A stretch of 64,000 nt of DNA from Lachnospira pectinoschiza (GTDB lineage: Bacteria > Bacillota > Clostridia > Lachnospirales > Lachnospiraceae), in the NCBI RefSeq assembly GCF_020564355.1, contig NZ_JAJCRR010000003.1:248001-312000 (forward strand), read 5' to 3'. A program made the position numbers and the translations under genes. The notes beneath the pieces are model-generated. The model did no database searches. It saw only the letters and a list, made by a program, of their open reading frames with translations, and had not been told where the DNA came from. How positions within the stretch are numbered: the first letter of the stretch is position 1; every line of letters starts with the position of its first letter. Of the stretch, positions 7,033 to 15,407 are shown piece by piece.

Positions 7033-8217
7033 CTATATTTTATTCCGGCAGATAAAAAGCCCTGCCGATTTTGTAATATGAAATCCTTTGAGCGTCTTTT
7101 TTTCCACAAAGCGGCGGAAATCCTGATAACGTTCTAACAGATACTGGTTCTGGTTGCCGTGGCAGGAAAGAATATATTCAATCAGCGGTGCCGCATCTGT
7201 GACATATAAGGCATCGTCATAGAGCTGTGTTGAAATTTCTGAAAAATACGGTGCAAGGAGTTCTGCGCCGTTTTCAAGCCCAAACCTTGCATACAGGGCA
7301 TCACCGGATAATTGGATACGGCTGTCAAACTCCTGGACGAGTGCCGTGATTTCCTGCATATGGGAAGCACCGTAGGTACTGCATAGAAACCTTCCTCCGG
7401 GAACTAATATGCGGGATACTTCACAGCAGACTTTTGCAATATCATCACAGTAAAACAGTACATGATTGGCAATCACAAGGTCAAAGCTGTCTGAGGCAAA
7501 TGGAATCCGGTGGCAGTCAAATGCCTGAAAAGAAAAGCGGGAATCACTGCCGATACGCCTTCTGACATCACGCAGCATGCCTTCTGAAATATCGGATAAG
7601 ACTGCGGAAATATTTTGAGGAAGTTTTGCCATATTTTCATTCCAGAGTGTACCGTCCCCACAGCCGATTTCCAGAATGCGCATACCGTCTGTGATTTTAC
7701 AGTTGTGGTAAATCCATGGAAACCATCCCGTCTGATTTTGGGAATACATTTCATGCAGACGGATACGGGCAGAAATATTGCTGGCATTCTGATACTGTGT
7801 CTTTAAACTCTTTTCCATACCAGTCAGGTGAATCAGATGCAGCATCTGGCTCCAGTTTACGGTGTGATTTTTGGAAATTTCACGGGAAGTATCCTGAATT
7901 GCCTGTTTCACCAGCTGCATCTGTTCGATTTTATCATCAATCAGCTTTAACTGGAGATTTAAGGCATTCTGCATCAGGTGATAGTCGGTATCATTAATCG
8001 TCATTTCACGGATATCTTCCAGTGAAAAACCGAGATATTTCAATAATAAAATCTGCTGGAGCCGTACAAAGTCCTCATCGGTATAAAAACGCGCACCGCT
8101 TTCATTAATATAAGAAGGTTTTAAAATATTCTGTTGGTCGTAATAGCGGATTGTCCGTACCGATACCTCTGCCATATGTGCAAACTGACCGGACGTATAA
8201 TAACCTGGAAGCTTCAT
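7033..8217 (-). CDS. MerR-family regulator fused to a class I SAM methyltransferase
   Basis: 394 residues. Residues about 5-75 form a MerR DNA-binding domain (YTSGQFAHMAEVSVRTIRYYDQ, then DEDFVRLQQILLLKYLGFSLEDI), followed by a dimerisation coiled coil to about 120. From about residue 170 comes a class I methyltransferase fold: motif I LEIGCGDGTLW, ISEGML, and FDLVIANHVLFY. In MerR proteins the C-terminal part normally senses a ligand; here it may be a methyltransferase used as SAM or substrate sensor, or an active enzyme. AAGGAG precedes the ATG at 8217. It is convergent with nothing and runs toward rfbA, whose promoter has MerR-like geometry. The target is inferred, not shown. Confidence 0.8.
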   Translation of the reverse strand: MKLPGYYTSGQFAHMAEVSVRTIRYYDQQNILKPSYINESGARFYTDEDFVRLQQILLLKYLGFSLEDIREMTINDTDYHLMQNALNLQLKLIDDKIEQMQLVKQAIQDTSREISKNHTVNWSQMLHLIHLTGMEKSLKTQYQNASNISARIRLHEMYSQNQTGWFPWIYHNCKITDGMRILEIGCGDGTLWNENMAKLPQNISAVLSDISEGMLRDVRRRIGSDSRFSFQAFDCHRIPFASDSFDLVIANHVLFYCDDIAKVCCEVSRILVPGGRFLCSTYGASHMQEITALVQEFDSRIQLSGDALYARFGLENGAELLAPYFSEISTQLYDDALYVTDAAPLIEYILSCHGNQNQYLLERYQDFRRFVEKKTLKGFHITKSAGLFICRNKI

Positions 8218-8336
8218 AATTGATACTCCTTTCCACAGGTATTTTAATGCATACACTTTTTCCTAGACACTATCACATTTTTATAAAAAAAGCAAAGACC
8301 TGTGCGTCAGCACAAAAAACTTTGTTTTTCAAGACA

Positions 8337-8365
8337 TTGTGAATGGATACAGGAGGTGCTAAACT
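8337..8365 (+). promoter_or_regulatory. Predicted promoter of nifI1-nifI2
   Basis: TTGTGA (8337-8342) and TAAACT (8360-8365) are 17 bases apart. A hairpin-forming stretch lies just upstream (CAAAG and GTGC pairing with GCAC and CTTTG, about 8293-8325), between this gene and the divergent MerR-type gene. The leader of about 60 bases contains a small ACCGC/GCGGT hairpin. Confidence 0.5.
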
Positions 8366-8429
8366 TTCAATCAGATTCAAACAAACAAAAGCACAACACC
8401 GCAGGAAGCGGTAGAAAAGGAGGGGCATT

Positions 8430-8753
8430 ATGGTAATGATTCGGGCGATTATCAGACCGGAGAAAGTAGATGAAACCTTAAAGACACTGGCAGATGCAGG
8501 ATATCCGGCGGTAACTAAAATTGAGGTATATGGACGAGGCAAGCAAAAGGGCTTACAGGTCGGTTCCGTGTTCTATGATGAACTTCCGAAGGAAATGCTG
8601 ATGATTGTTGTAGACGATGAAGTAGAAGAAAAGGTTTGTTCTTTGATTATCGGAACGGCAAGAACCGGTGAAGGCAATTTCGGTGACGGACGAATTTTTG
8701 TAACACCGATTAAGAAAGCCTATACAATCAGTTCAAAGACAGAAGGACTGTAG
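8430..8753 (+). CDS. nifI1: PII-family protein of the NifI1 type
   Basis: 107 residues. It reads as a GlnB/PII-superfamily trimeric signal protein. The C-terminal PII signature GEGNFGDGRIFV is intact, and the N-terminus (MIRAIIRPEKVDETLKTLADAGYPA) follows the beta-alpha pattern of PII. The T-loop region (VYGRGKQKGLQVG) is shorter and different from GlnB/GlnK, as in NifI proteins. NifI1 and NifI2 together bind 2-oxoglutarate and ATP and switch nitrogenase in archaea and clostridia. AAGGAGG precedes the ATG. No nifH, nifD or nifK is in the window; an ABC transporter follows instead, so the regulated target here may differ. Confidence 0.85.
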   Translation: MVMIRAIIRPEKVDETLKTLADAGYPAVTKIEVYGRGKQKGLQVGSVFYDELPKEMLMIVVDDEVEEKVCSLIIGTARTGEGNFGDGRIFVTPIKKAYTISSKTEGL

Positions 8754-8769
8754 AAAGGCAGGGAATGTT

Positions 8770-9102
8770 ATGGTAGAAATTATCGCAATTGTGCGACCGA
8801 ACAAAACGGCAGAAACCAAACAGGCACTGCTTGACATCGGAAAGCCGGGATTCACATGCGTGAGAGTCAGCGGCAGAGGAAAACAGGCAGTGGTACGGAC
8901 CTTTATGGACGGTTCGGTCATTACAACAGGATTAAACAATAAGCGGATGTTTATTATAGAAGCAGAAAATGATGATGAACAGCTTATCGTTGATAAATTA
9001 ATGGCAGTCAACTGCACCGGAGAACACGGTGACGGCAGAATCTTTACAGTGGATTTGCAAAGCTCTTACAGCGTAAGAGAGGGAAAGGTCATGACAATTT
9101 AA
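8770..9102 (+). CDS. nifI2: PII-family protein of the NifI2 type
   Basis: 110 residues, 16 bases after nifI1 and clearly in the same operon. EIIAIVRPNKTAETKQAL is the PII N-terminal strand and helix, VSGRGKQAVVRTFM the T-loop start, and GEHGDGRIFTV the C-terminal signature. NifI1 and NifI2 normally form a mixed complex. A terminator-like hairpin follows at 9121, before the ABC transporter genes, so co-transcription with the transporter would need read-through. The pairing of both NifI subunits without nitrogenase is the notable point; the name describes the family, not a proven role in nitrogen fixation. Confidence 0.85.
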   Translation: MVEIIAIVRPNKTAETKQALLDIGKPGFTCVRVSGRGKQAVVRTFMDGSVITTGLNNKRMFIIEAENDDEQLIVDKLMAVNCTGEHGDGRIFTVDLQSSYSVREGKVMTI

Positions 9103-9120
9103 TATATAAAACAAGGAAGC

Positions 9121-9160
9121 AAAGGGGCTTGACAGGAATAAATCCGTCAGGCTCCTTTTT
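9121..9160 (+). terminator. Terminator after nifI2
   Basis: AAAGGGGCTTGAC pairs with GTCAGGCTCCTTT (with two G-T pairs) around a 10-base loop and is followed by T5. It would end the nifI1-nifI2 message. Confidence 0.8.
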
Positions 9161-9178
9161 GTCCGGCTATTTCTTTGT

Positions 9179-9215
9179 GAGCAAAAACAAATAGCTATGA
9201 TGAAAAAATTTGCTC
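9179..9215 (+). repeat. Modular leader element, copy D (before ABC permease)
   Basis: CAAAAACAAATAGCTATGAT (9182-9201) matches modules at 38845 and in the rfbD-rfbC gap. GAGCAAA (9179-9185) can pair with TTTGCTC (9209-9215). GAGGA, the ribosome binding site of the next gene, follows at 9222-9226. Confidence 0.6.
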
Positions 9216-9232
9216 GGAAATGAGGATTAGGT

Positions 9233-10015
9233 ATGAAGAAAAAGAAAAAAATTTCAACAGAACGGATTATTTCCGTCTGTGCAGTCATTTTATTTTTTGC
9301 CGCATGGTATCTGGTAACGGCACTGGAACTGGTTGACCCGAAGCTGATTCCGACACCGAAGGCAACATGGGATTCATTTGTAGAAGTTTTAACACAAGGA
9401 TATAAGGGACACACCTTATTACAGCATTTGGGAACCAGTATGGAACGACTTTTAAAAGCCTTCCTGCTTTCCGTAGTAACGGCTGTACCGCTTGGACTTT
9501 TAAGTGGTTTTAGTTCCAAAATCAAGGCATTTGTCGAACCGTTTATCGAATTTTACAGACCACTGCCGCCGCTGGCGTACTACACGCTGCTGACACTGGC
9601 ACTCGGTATCGGTAACAGTTCAAAGATTGCACTGTTATTCTTAGCCTGCTTTGCACCGATTTATGTAGCCTGTGTATCGGCAGTCGCAAGAATTAAGGAA
9701 GATTATATCAATGCCGCCTATACGGTCGGCGCAACCCGGATGCAGGTGTTCTGGAGTGTGATTTTACCTTCCTGTGCAGCCGAAATCTTTGTTGGATTAA
9801 GAACTGCTATCGGTGTAGCATATTCCACACTGGTAGCCGCCGAAATGGTAGCCGCATCTTCCGGTATCGGCTGGATGGTTGTTGATGCGGGCAACTGGTT
9901 TAGAAATGACATTATCTTTGTCGGTATTTTCGTTATGGGCTTTACGGGCCTTTTCATTGACTGGCTTTTAAAATTCCTTGAAAAGAAGCTGGTTCCGTGG
10001 AGCGGCAAGGATTGA
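9233..10015 (+). CDS. ABC transporter permease, taurine/sulfonate/nitrate type
   Basis: 260 residues with about six hydrophobic segments, starting after a very basic MKKKKKI N-terminus. The EAA-type coupling motif for the ATPase is present around NAAYTVGATRMQVFWSVILPSCAAEIFVGL, and GVAYSTLVAAEMVAASSGIGWM is characteristic of the SsuC/TauC/NrtB branch. It forms the membrane channel with the binding protein and ATPase encoded next. The order permease, binding protein, ATPase is compact. Substrate is unknown: sulfonates, taurine, nitrate, thiamine precursors and related compounds use this branch. The preceding nifI genes hint at a nitrogen-related substrate, but this is inference. Confidence 0.88.
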   Translation: MKKKKKISTERIISVCAVILFFAAWYLVTALELVDPKLIPTPKATWDSFVEVLTQGYKGHTLLQHLGTSMERLLKAFLLSVVTAVPLGLLSGFSSKIKAFVEPFIEFYRPLPPLAYYTLLTLALGIGNSSKIALLFLACFAPIYVACVSAVARIKEDYINAAYTVGATRMQVFWSVILPSCAAEIFVGLRTAIGVAYSTLVAAEMVAASSGIGWMVVDAGNWFRNDIIFVGIFVMGFTGLFIDWLLKFLEKKLVPWSGKD

Positions 10016-10068
10016 TAAAAATAGATGACAGAAGCAAAAAACAGGGATTAAAGAAGGGAGAAAACATT

Positions 10069-11106
10069 ATGAGAGTAAAGAGATTGGTAAGTCTGGCACT
10101 GGCAGGTATGCTTGCGGCGTCTGTTGCATTAACGGGCTGCGGCAGTAAAAAGGAAGCAACGACATCGGATGGTAAAACCATTGTAAAAATCGGTACACAG
10201 CAGATGCCAAACGATGAAGGCATTGCAAAGGCAATGAATTATTTCCAGGAGGAAATGGGTGACAGCGTCAGCGTGGAAATCGTGGAATTTAGTTCCGGCA
10301 AAGACGTAAACACCGCCCTGGCGGCAGGAAGCATTGACTTTGGACTGGAGGGTTCTTGTCCGGCTTCGCTTGCAATCGCACAGGATTTAGGCGTGGAATT
10401 AATCTGGATTCATGAAGTTTTGGGTGATGTGGAATCCCTTGTTGCAACAGGCACATCAGGGATTAATATCGTAGCGGATTTAAAGGGTAAAAAGGTGGCG
10501 GTTCCGTTTGCATCCACAGCCCATTTTTCACTCTTAAAGGCAATGGAAAATGCCGGACTAAGTGCATCGGATGTAACGGTACTGGATATGCAGCCGGATA
10601 AAATCTACGCTTCATGGAACAGTGGCGATATTGACGCGGCTTATATCTGGGAGCCGACATTATCCCAGTTATCCAATAAGAAAACTGTAATAACGAGCGG
10701 CGAACTTGCAAAAGCCGGATATATGACCTCCAATGTTGAAGTGGTCCGTACAAAGTTTGCAGAAGCACACCCGGATATTGTAGCCGCTTATGTAAAGGCA
10801 CTTGATAAATCCGTATCCATGTATAAGAACGATGAAAGCACCGCAATCAAGACGATTGCAGAAGCAATGGAACTGACAGAAGACAATGCAAAATTCCAGA
10901 TGAGCGGTTCGACATGGCTGACAGGCAGTGAACAGATTTCCTCAACGTATCTTGGAACAAGCAGTGCAAAGGGTGCTGTGGGACAGAACCTTTACGACAC
11001 GGCAGAATTTTTAAAGACACAGGGCAGTATTACAAAAGTACCGGACAAGTCCGTATTTGAAAAGGCAGTGAATCCGAAGTACATTGAAACCGCATTGGGT
11101 AAGTAA
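10069..11106 (+). CDS. ABC transporter substrate-binding lipoprotein, SsuA/TauA/NMT1-like
   Basis: 345 residues. A signal peptide ends in the lipobox LTGC (Cys about residue 24), so the mature protein is lipid-anchored outside the membrane. The body has the family pattern: TQQMPNDEGIAKAMNYF, ALAAGSIDFGLEGSCPA, DLKGKKVAVPFASTAHF and SGDIDAAYIWEP, as in taurine and aliphatic-sulfonate binding proteins. The reading frame is open from 9997, but AAGGGAG stands before the ATG at 10069 and a signal peptide begins there. The ligand cannot be told from the sequence. Confidence 0.9.
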   Translation: MRVKRLVSLALAGMLAASVALTGCGSKKEATTSDGKTIVKIGTQQMPNDEGIAKAMNYFQEEMGDSVSVEIVEFSSGKDVNTALAAGSIDFGLEGSCPASLAIAQDLGVELIWIHEVLGDVESLVATGTSGINIVADLKGKKVAVPFASTAHFSLLKAMENAGLSASDVTVLDMQPDKIYASWNSGDIDAAYIWEPTLSQLSNKKTVITSGELAKAGYMTSNVEVVRTKFAEAHPDIVAAYVKALDKSVSMYKNDESTAIKTIAEAMELTEDNAKFQMSGSTWLTGSEQISSTYLGTSSAKGAVGQNLYDTAEFLKTQGSITKVPDKSVFEKAVNPKYIETALGK

Positions 11107-11135
11107 TGTCAGACAGACAGAGAGAGGTGAAGGTT

Positions 11136-11951
11136 ATGGCAAGTGAAATCAAAAGGGAAACGGTCGTTTCCATAAAAGATGCGTATTTAAGATACGCCAG
11201 TGAAAAGGGAAGTGTGACAGCACTTGAAAATGTCAATCTGGAAATTGAAAAGGGTGAGTTTATCTGTGTATTAGGCCCGTCCGGCTGTGGCAAGAGTACA
11301 CTGCTTAAAATCATAGCAGGATTTCATCAGCCGACAGAAGGAACGGCAATGATGGGTGATACGCCGATTACAGGACCGTCTGCAGACCGCGGGGTTGTTT
11401 TCCAGACACCGACATTGTATCCATGGTTAAATATTTATCAAAATGTGGAATACGGACCGAAAATGCGTAAAGTTCCAAAAGATGAGCGCGAAGCTGGTGT
11501 TAAAAAGTATCTGGAGCTGGTCGGCTTAAAGGATTTTGCAAAGCAGAAGCCGTATGAATTATCCGGCGGCATGAAGCAGAGAGCCTCTCTTGCAAGGGTG
11601 CTTGTCAACCAGCCGAAAATGATTCTCATGGATGAGCCGTTTGGCGCGCTCGATGCCTTAACCAGACAGAACATGCAGACGTTAATCCGTGAAATCTGGA
11701 ATAAGACCGGCAATACGATTTTCCTGATTACACACGATGTTGATGAAGCGCTGGCACTGGCAACAAGAGTAATCGTCATGTCTTCAAGACCGGGACGGAT
11801 TGTCAAAGAATTTCATACGGATTTTACCTACGACATTGTAGGTACAAATCAGGAAAGTGCAAAATATACACAGGAATATATGCATATCCGTGAGGAAATA
11901 TTAAGCATTATTAATACGCAGAATGCGGCATTGACGGCAGATGCCATTTAA
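11136..11951 (+). CDS. ABC transporter ATPase, taurine/sulfonate/nitrate type
   Basis: 271 residues. Walker A is GPSGCGKST, the Q-loop region is VVFQTPTLYPWLN, the signature is LSGGMKQR (the family variant of LSGGQ), Walker B is ILMDEPFGALD and the switch His is in LITHDVDEAL. These are typical of SsuB/TauB/NrtD proteins. AGAGGTGAAGG precedes the chosen ATG; an earlier ATG at 11106 overlaps the stop of the binding-protein gene but lacks a good site. A hairpin terminator follows at once, so this ends the transporter operon. Confidence 0.93.
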   Translation: MASEIKRETVVSIKDAYLRYASEKGSVTALENVNLEIEKGEFICVLGPSGCGKSTLLKIIAGFHQPTEGTAMMGDTPITGPSADRGVVFQTPTLYPWLNIYQNVEYGPKMRKVPKDEREAGVKKYLELVGLKDFAKQKPYELSGGMKQRASLARVLVNQPKMILMDEPFGALDALTRQNMQTLIREIWNKTGNTIFLITHDVDEALALATRVIVMSSRPGRIVKEFHTDFTYDIVGTNQESAKYTQEYMHIREEILSIINTQNAALTADAI

Positions 11952-11953
11952 AA

Positions 11954-11999
11954 CACAAAGCAAAGCGGGCAGAAAATTATTTTTGTCCGCTTATTTGTG
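11954..11999 (+). terminator. Terminator after the ABC operon
   Basis: Nested stems CACAAA/TTTGTG and AAGCGGGCA/TGTCCGCTT enclose an A/T-rich loop immediately after the ATPase stop. The 125 bases from here to the next gene are AT-rich and probably carry its promoter, but I could not fix convincing hexamers. Confidence 0.7.
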
Positions 12000-12126
12000 C
12001 GTATTAAAAAAATATAAAAAGTCTAAAAAAATCCAAAATAAAGCGTTACAAATTCTTATTTTTATGATAAATTATAGTATATATATGCAACCACAGGTGT
12101 ATTGTAGTGACAAAGGGGAGATTCAT

Positions 12127-13323
12127 ATGAATAAGAAAGTGTATTGTAAGCGTACAAAAGCGTTTTACAGAATCTTTGCGGCAGCAGCGTGCAGTCTGCT
12201 GCTGGTAGGGTGTCAGGCACAGAAGCCGGACGATTATGCAACCAATCAGGGTTATTCTGATAACAGTACCGTATCGGTACAAAATACCACAGGCATTACC
12301 AAAGAAAATATCAAAGTCGGGGTCATTCATTTGTCTGATCCGGCAGAGGGAAGCGGCTATACCTATACACATGATTTAGGGATTCAGGGGATGCAGCAAA
12401 ACCTCGGACTTTCAGATGACCAGATTATACGCAAAATCAATGTCGATGACAGTGATGCACAAAAGACACGCACTGCGATTCAGGAGTGTATTGATGCGGG
12501 CTGTAATATCATATTTTCCACAAGCTGGGGCTATATGCAGACCACCGCAGAAATGGCGGAACAGTATCCGTCTGTGTATTTTTCACACGGCACGGGCTAT
12601 TTAAGCAACGGTAAAAATTTTAACAACTATTTCGGAAAAATCTATCAGCCGCGGTATTTAAGCGGAATTGTGGCAGGCGTGAACACCAAAACCAATAAAA
12701 TCGGCTACGTTGCCGCAATGGATTCTTCCAATTCAGAAGTTACGGGCGGTATTGATGCTTTCGCACTGGGTGTATATTCTGTCAATCCGGATGCACAGAT
12801 TTACGTTAAGGTAACAAACAGCTGGTACAGTCCTGAAGCGGAAAAAGCCGCCGCAGCGACATTGCTTGATATGAACTGTGACGTGATTACACAGCACTGT
12901 GACACGCTTTATCCCCAGACACTGGCACAGGAACGGGGCGTTTACAGTATCGGTTATAATTCGGATATGAGTAAAAATGCGCCAGATGCCTGTTTATGTA
13001 GTGTCATCTGGAACTGGAGTGCTTATTACACCTCTGCGGTACAGAGTGTTCTGGACGGAACGTGGGACGGCAGTAATTATTACGGCGGCATGAATGAAAA
13101 TCTAGTCAGCATTACGGAACTGGCAGATTTTTGTGCGACAGGGACAAAACAGAAGGTGGACGAAGCCAAACAGCAGATTTTATCCGGGAAAAACGGTGTG
13201 TTTGACGGTGTCATTGAAACCAATACGGGAGAAACCGTAGGCGAACAGGGTAAAACACTTGATGCCGCAACGATTACCGGCAAAATCAATTGGTACTTTA
13301 AAACCGTTCACGTTGTCGAATAG
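12127..13323 (+). CDS. BMP-family (PnrA/Med-like) binding lipoprotein
   Basis: 398 residues. The signal peptide ends with lipobox LVGC (Cys about residue 29). The mature part follows the basic-membrane-protein pattern: KVGVIHLSDPAEGSGYTYTH, IFSTSWGYMQ, YFGKIYQPRYLSGIVAG, IGYVAAMDSS and GGIDAFALGV. Such proteins normally bind nucleosides and feed an ABC importer. No importer genes follow; a chemoreceptor begins only 12 bases after the stop. It may therefore present a ligand to that receptor. AAAGGGGAG precedes the ATG at 12127; the frame is open further upstream but without a start site. Nucleoside-like ligand is a family-based guess. Confidence 0.88.
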   Translation: MNKKVYCKRTKAFYRIFAAAACSLLLVGCQAQKPDDYATNQGYSDNSTVSVQNTTGITKENIKVGVIHLSDPAEGSGYTYTHDLGIQGMQQNLGLSDDQIIRKINVDDSDAQKTRTAIQECIDAGCNIIFSTSWGYMQTTAEMAEQYPSVYFSHGTGYLSNGKNFNNYFGKIYQPRYLSGIVAGVNTKTNKIGYVAAMDSSNSEVTGGIDAFALGVYSVNPDAQIYVKVTNSWYSPEAEKAAAATLLDMNCDVITQHCDTLYPQTLAQERGVYSIGYNSDMSKNAPDACLCSVIWNWSAYYTSAVQSVLDGTWDGSNYYGGMNENLVSITELADFCATGTKQKVDEAKQQILSGKNGVFDGVIETNTGETVGEQGKTLDAATITGKINWYFKTVHVVE

Positions 13324-13335
13324 GGGGAATTACAG

Positions 13336-15036
13336 ATGAGTATTAAAAAGAAAATTTTATCCATTACCATTATACCGGTGCTGCTTTTAGGCATTGTATC
13401 CATTTTTTTAACCTTTACCACGGTAAAAGGTGCATTAATCAATCAGATTGAGGAAGCGCTAAAAGGCACTGCGGCGGCGACACTGGCAGCATATGACCAG
13501 AATACGGGCGATTACATACAGACCAGCAATGGCGATATCTGGAAGGGCAGCTATAACATTTCCAAGTCGGAAAGTCTGGTAGACCGTATCAAAAAGAACA
13601 CGGATATGGATGTCACATTTTTCTATGGAAACGAACGGATTATGACTTCGGCTGCGGACTCGGATGGAAACCGCATTTTAGGTTCACCGGCGGGCGATGT
13701 GATTATTACAAAGGTTCTGCAAAACGGCGAAGAATATTTCAGCGAAAACGTATCATTAGAAGGAAATATAAATTATGGCTATTACATGCCGGTTTATCAG
13801 AATGGTTCGGACAGTGAGATTATCGGCATGGTCTTCGTCGGTACGGATAAGGCGCAAAAAGATGCGGTCATCAACAGGATTCTTGGCAGTATTGTTATGG
13901 CGGTGATTGTGATTATGCTTGTGTGTATTGCATTTGCCATGAAAATGGCATTGTCTATGAGCAGTAATATCCAAAGCAGCATCCTGGTTGTTGAGGAGCT
14001 GGCACAGGGCAACTTAAAAGTATGGGTCGATGAAAAACTGCTTGCAAGAAAAGATGAAATTGGTGCACTCTCGAAAGTAACGATTACACTCCGTGATGCC
14101 ATGCAGTCCGTTATCCGTGAAATTTCGGAAAATGCCAAGCATTTGTCAGAGGCATCGGATGTGCTGGGGATGGCAGCAGACACCACCAACGGCACGATGA
14201 CACAGGTAAAAGATACTGTGGCAATGATTGTGGATAATTCGGCACAGCAGGCAGAAAATTCCAAGAATACTTCGGCACAGATGCAGATTATGGGTGAAAA
14301 TATCACGCAGACGACACAGGAAGTCGGCGTGTTAGACGAAAATGCACAGGCAATGCAGCAGTCCGGCCGCAGGGCGGCAGAAACGCTGTTAAATCTCATG
14401 AAAATCAATGACGAAGTGGAGCATACAATAAAAGAAGTACAGGAGCAGACGAACAGAACGAATGACTCCGTCAATAAAATTTACGAGGCAACGGCACTGA
14501 TTACGTCGATTGCGGAAGAAACCAATCTGTTAAGCCTGAATGCTTCGATTGAGGCGGCAAGGGCAGGAGAAAGCGGCAGGGGCTTTGCCGTGGTTGCCGA
14601 TCAGATTAAAAAGCTGGCAGACCAGTCCAACGAATCGAGCCGTGAAATCGGTGAAACTACGCAGGTACTTATGGAGGATTCCGCAAAAGCCGTGGAAAAT
14701 ATGCAGCAGATGCAGCAGATTCTACAGAATCAGAGTGAAAGCATGCAGGCAACCCAAAATATTGTGGAAGAGGTGCTTTCGGGTATTGGGGAATCCATGC
14801 AGAGTATCGGACAGATTAAAAGCAGTACACAGCGGCTTGACAGCTCCCGCAGTGAAGTCGTGGAAGCCGTGTCGGCGCTCTCTGAAATTGCCGGAAACAA
14901 CATGGAAGGCACGAAAAAGACATATAATGAAACAGAAGCGGTTGCAGGAACATTTAAACAGGTCTATGAAAGTGCCGAACAGCTCCGTCAGATTGCCGAA
15001 CAGCTTGTACAGAGCATTGATTATTTCAAAATGTAA
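13336..15036 (+). CDS. Methyl-accepting chemotaxis protein with extracellular Cache-like domain
   Basis: 566 residues. A first membrane segment lies at about 9-29, an extracellular sensor of about 160 residues follows (Cache-like, with [20 protein letters not shown] and [10 protein letters not shown]), then a second membrane segment at about 180-203, a HAMP region and the signalling domain. The hairpin tip reads [31 protein letters not shown], the universal receptor core that binds CheA and CheW (quoted in part). It starts 12 bases after the BMP lipoprotein gene, so both are co-expressed and may work together. The next promoter (for a T-box leader) begins nine bases after its stop. Confidence 0.95.
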   Translation: MSIKKKILSITIIPVLLLGIVSIFLTFTTVKGALINQIEEALKGTAAATLAAYDQNTGDYIQTSNGDIWKGSYNISKSESLVDRIKKNTDMDVTFFYGNERIMTSAADSDGNRILGSPAGDVIITKVLQNGEEYFSENVSLEGNINYGYYMPVYQNGSDSEIIGMVFVGTDKAQKDAVINRILGSIVMAVIVIMLVCIAFAMKMALSMSSNIQSSILVVEELAQGNLKVWVDEKLLARKDEIGALSKVTITLRDAMQSVIREISENAKHLSEASDVLGMAADTTNGTMTQVKDTVAMIVDNSAQQAENSKNTSAQMQIMGENITQTTQEVGVLDENAQAMQQSGRRAAETLLNLMKINDEVEHTIKEVQEQTNRTNDSVNKIYEATALITSIAEETNLLSLNASIEAARAGESGRGFAVVADQIKKLADQSNESSREIGETTQVLMEDSAKAVENMQQMQQILQNQSESMQATQNIVEEVLSGIGESMQSIGQIKSSTQRLDSSRSEVVEAVSALSEIAGNNMEGTKKTYNETEAVAGTFKQVYESAEQLRQIAEQLVQSIDYFKM

Positions 15037-15044
15037 AAAAGAGG

Positions 15045-15073
15045 TTGAATTTCACACAGTAATGTGCTAAACT
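15045..15073 (+). promoter_or_regulatory. Predicted promoter of the T-box leader
   Basis: TTGAAT (15045-15050) and TAAACT (15068-15073) lie 17 bases apart, immediately after the chemoreceptor stop. Transcription would begin near 15080. Confidence 0.6.
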
Positions 15074-15079
15074 CAGCAA

Positions 15080-15371
15080 TAAATAAAAAAGACAAACCGT
15101 TGAATAAGAGTAGTAGCATGAGCGTAAGAGATTACAGAGAACTGCATGTGGTGAGAAAGCAGTATTTCCGGTTCATGTGAATGGACTTATGAGGGCAGCC
15201 TGAAATGATAGTAGGAGCTGACGGAAACTCTAACCGTTATGATGAGAGCATATCGTCTGACTGTAGTAATCGCCGTTTTGACGGACTATAGAAAGACCGT
15301 ATGTGAGATTTCCATACAGGTGGCGTGCAGAAAAGATTTCTGTTCCTTTAGGGAACGGAAATCTTTTTTTT
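15080..15371 (+). promoter_or_regulatory. Tryptophan-specific T-box leader with terminator
   Basis: The order of T-box landmarks is complete. AGAGTAGTAG opens Stem I; AGAGAAC and GGTGAGAAAGCAG form its upper part; the specifier loop reads GAATGGACTTATGAG, matching the glyQS layout in which the codon sits between GAA and A, giving TGG (15182-15184), the Trp codon. GTAGG and CCGTTA follow. The antiterminator bulge reads TGGC (15321-15324), which pairs with a GCCA acceptor end, as in tRNA-Trp with discriminator G. The terminator is GATTTCTGTTCC/GGGAACGGAAATC with T8 (15331-15371). Low charged tRNA-Trp should allow read-through into the gene at 15408. Confidence 0.88.
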
Positions 15372-15407
15372 ATTTCGGTTTGTAACAAAAAGAAAAGAGG
15401 AAAGACC

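Noticed and set aside
13797-14474. A 225-codon open frame on the minus strand
   Set aside because: Antisense to the first chemoreceptor, same compositional artefact; no ribosome binding site.
14540-15070. A 176-codon plus-strand frame overlapping the chemoreceptor end
   Set aside because: Arg/Lys-rich out-of-frame reading of the signalling domain.
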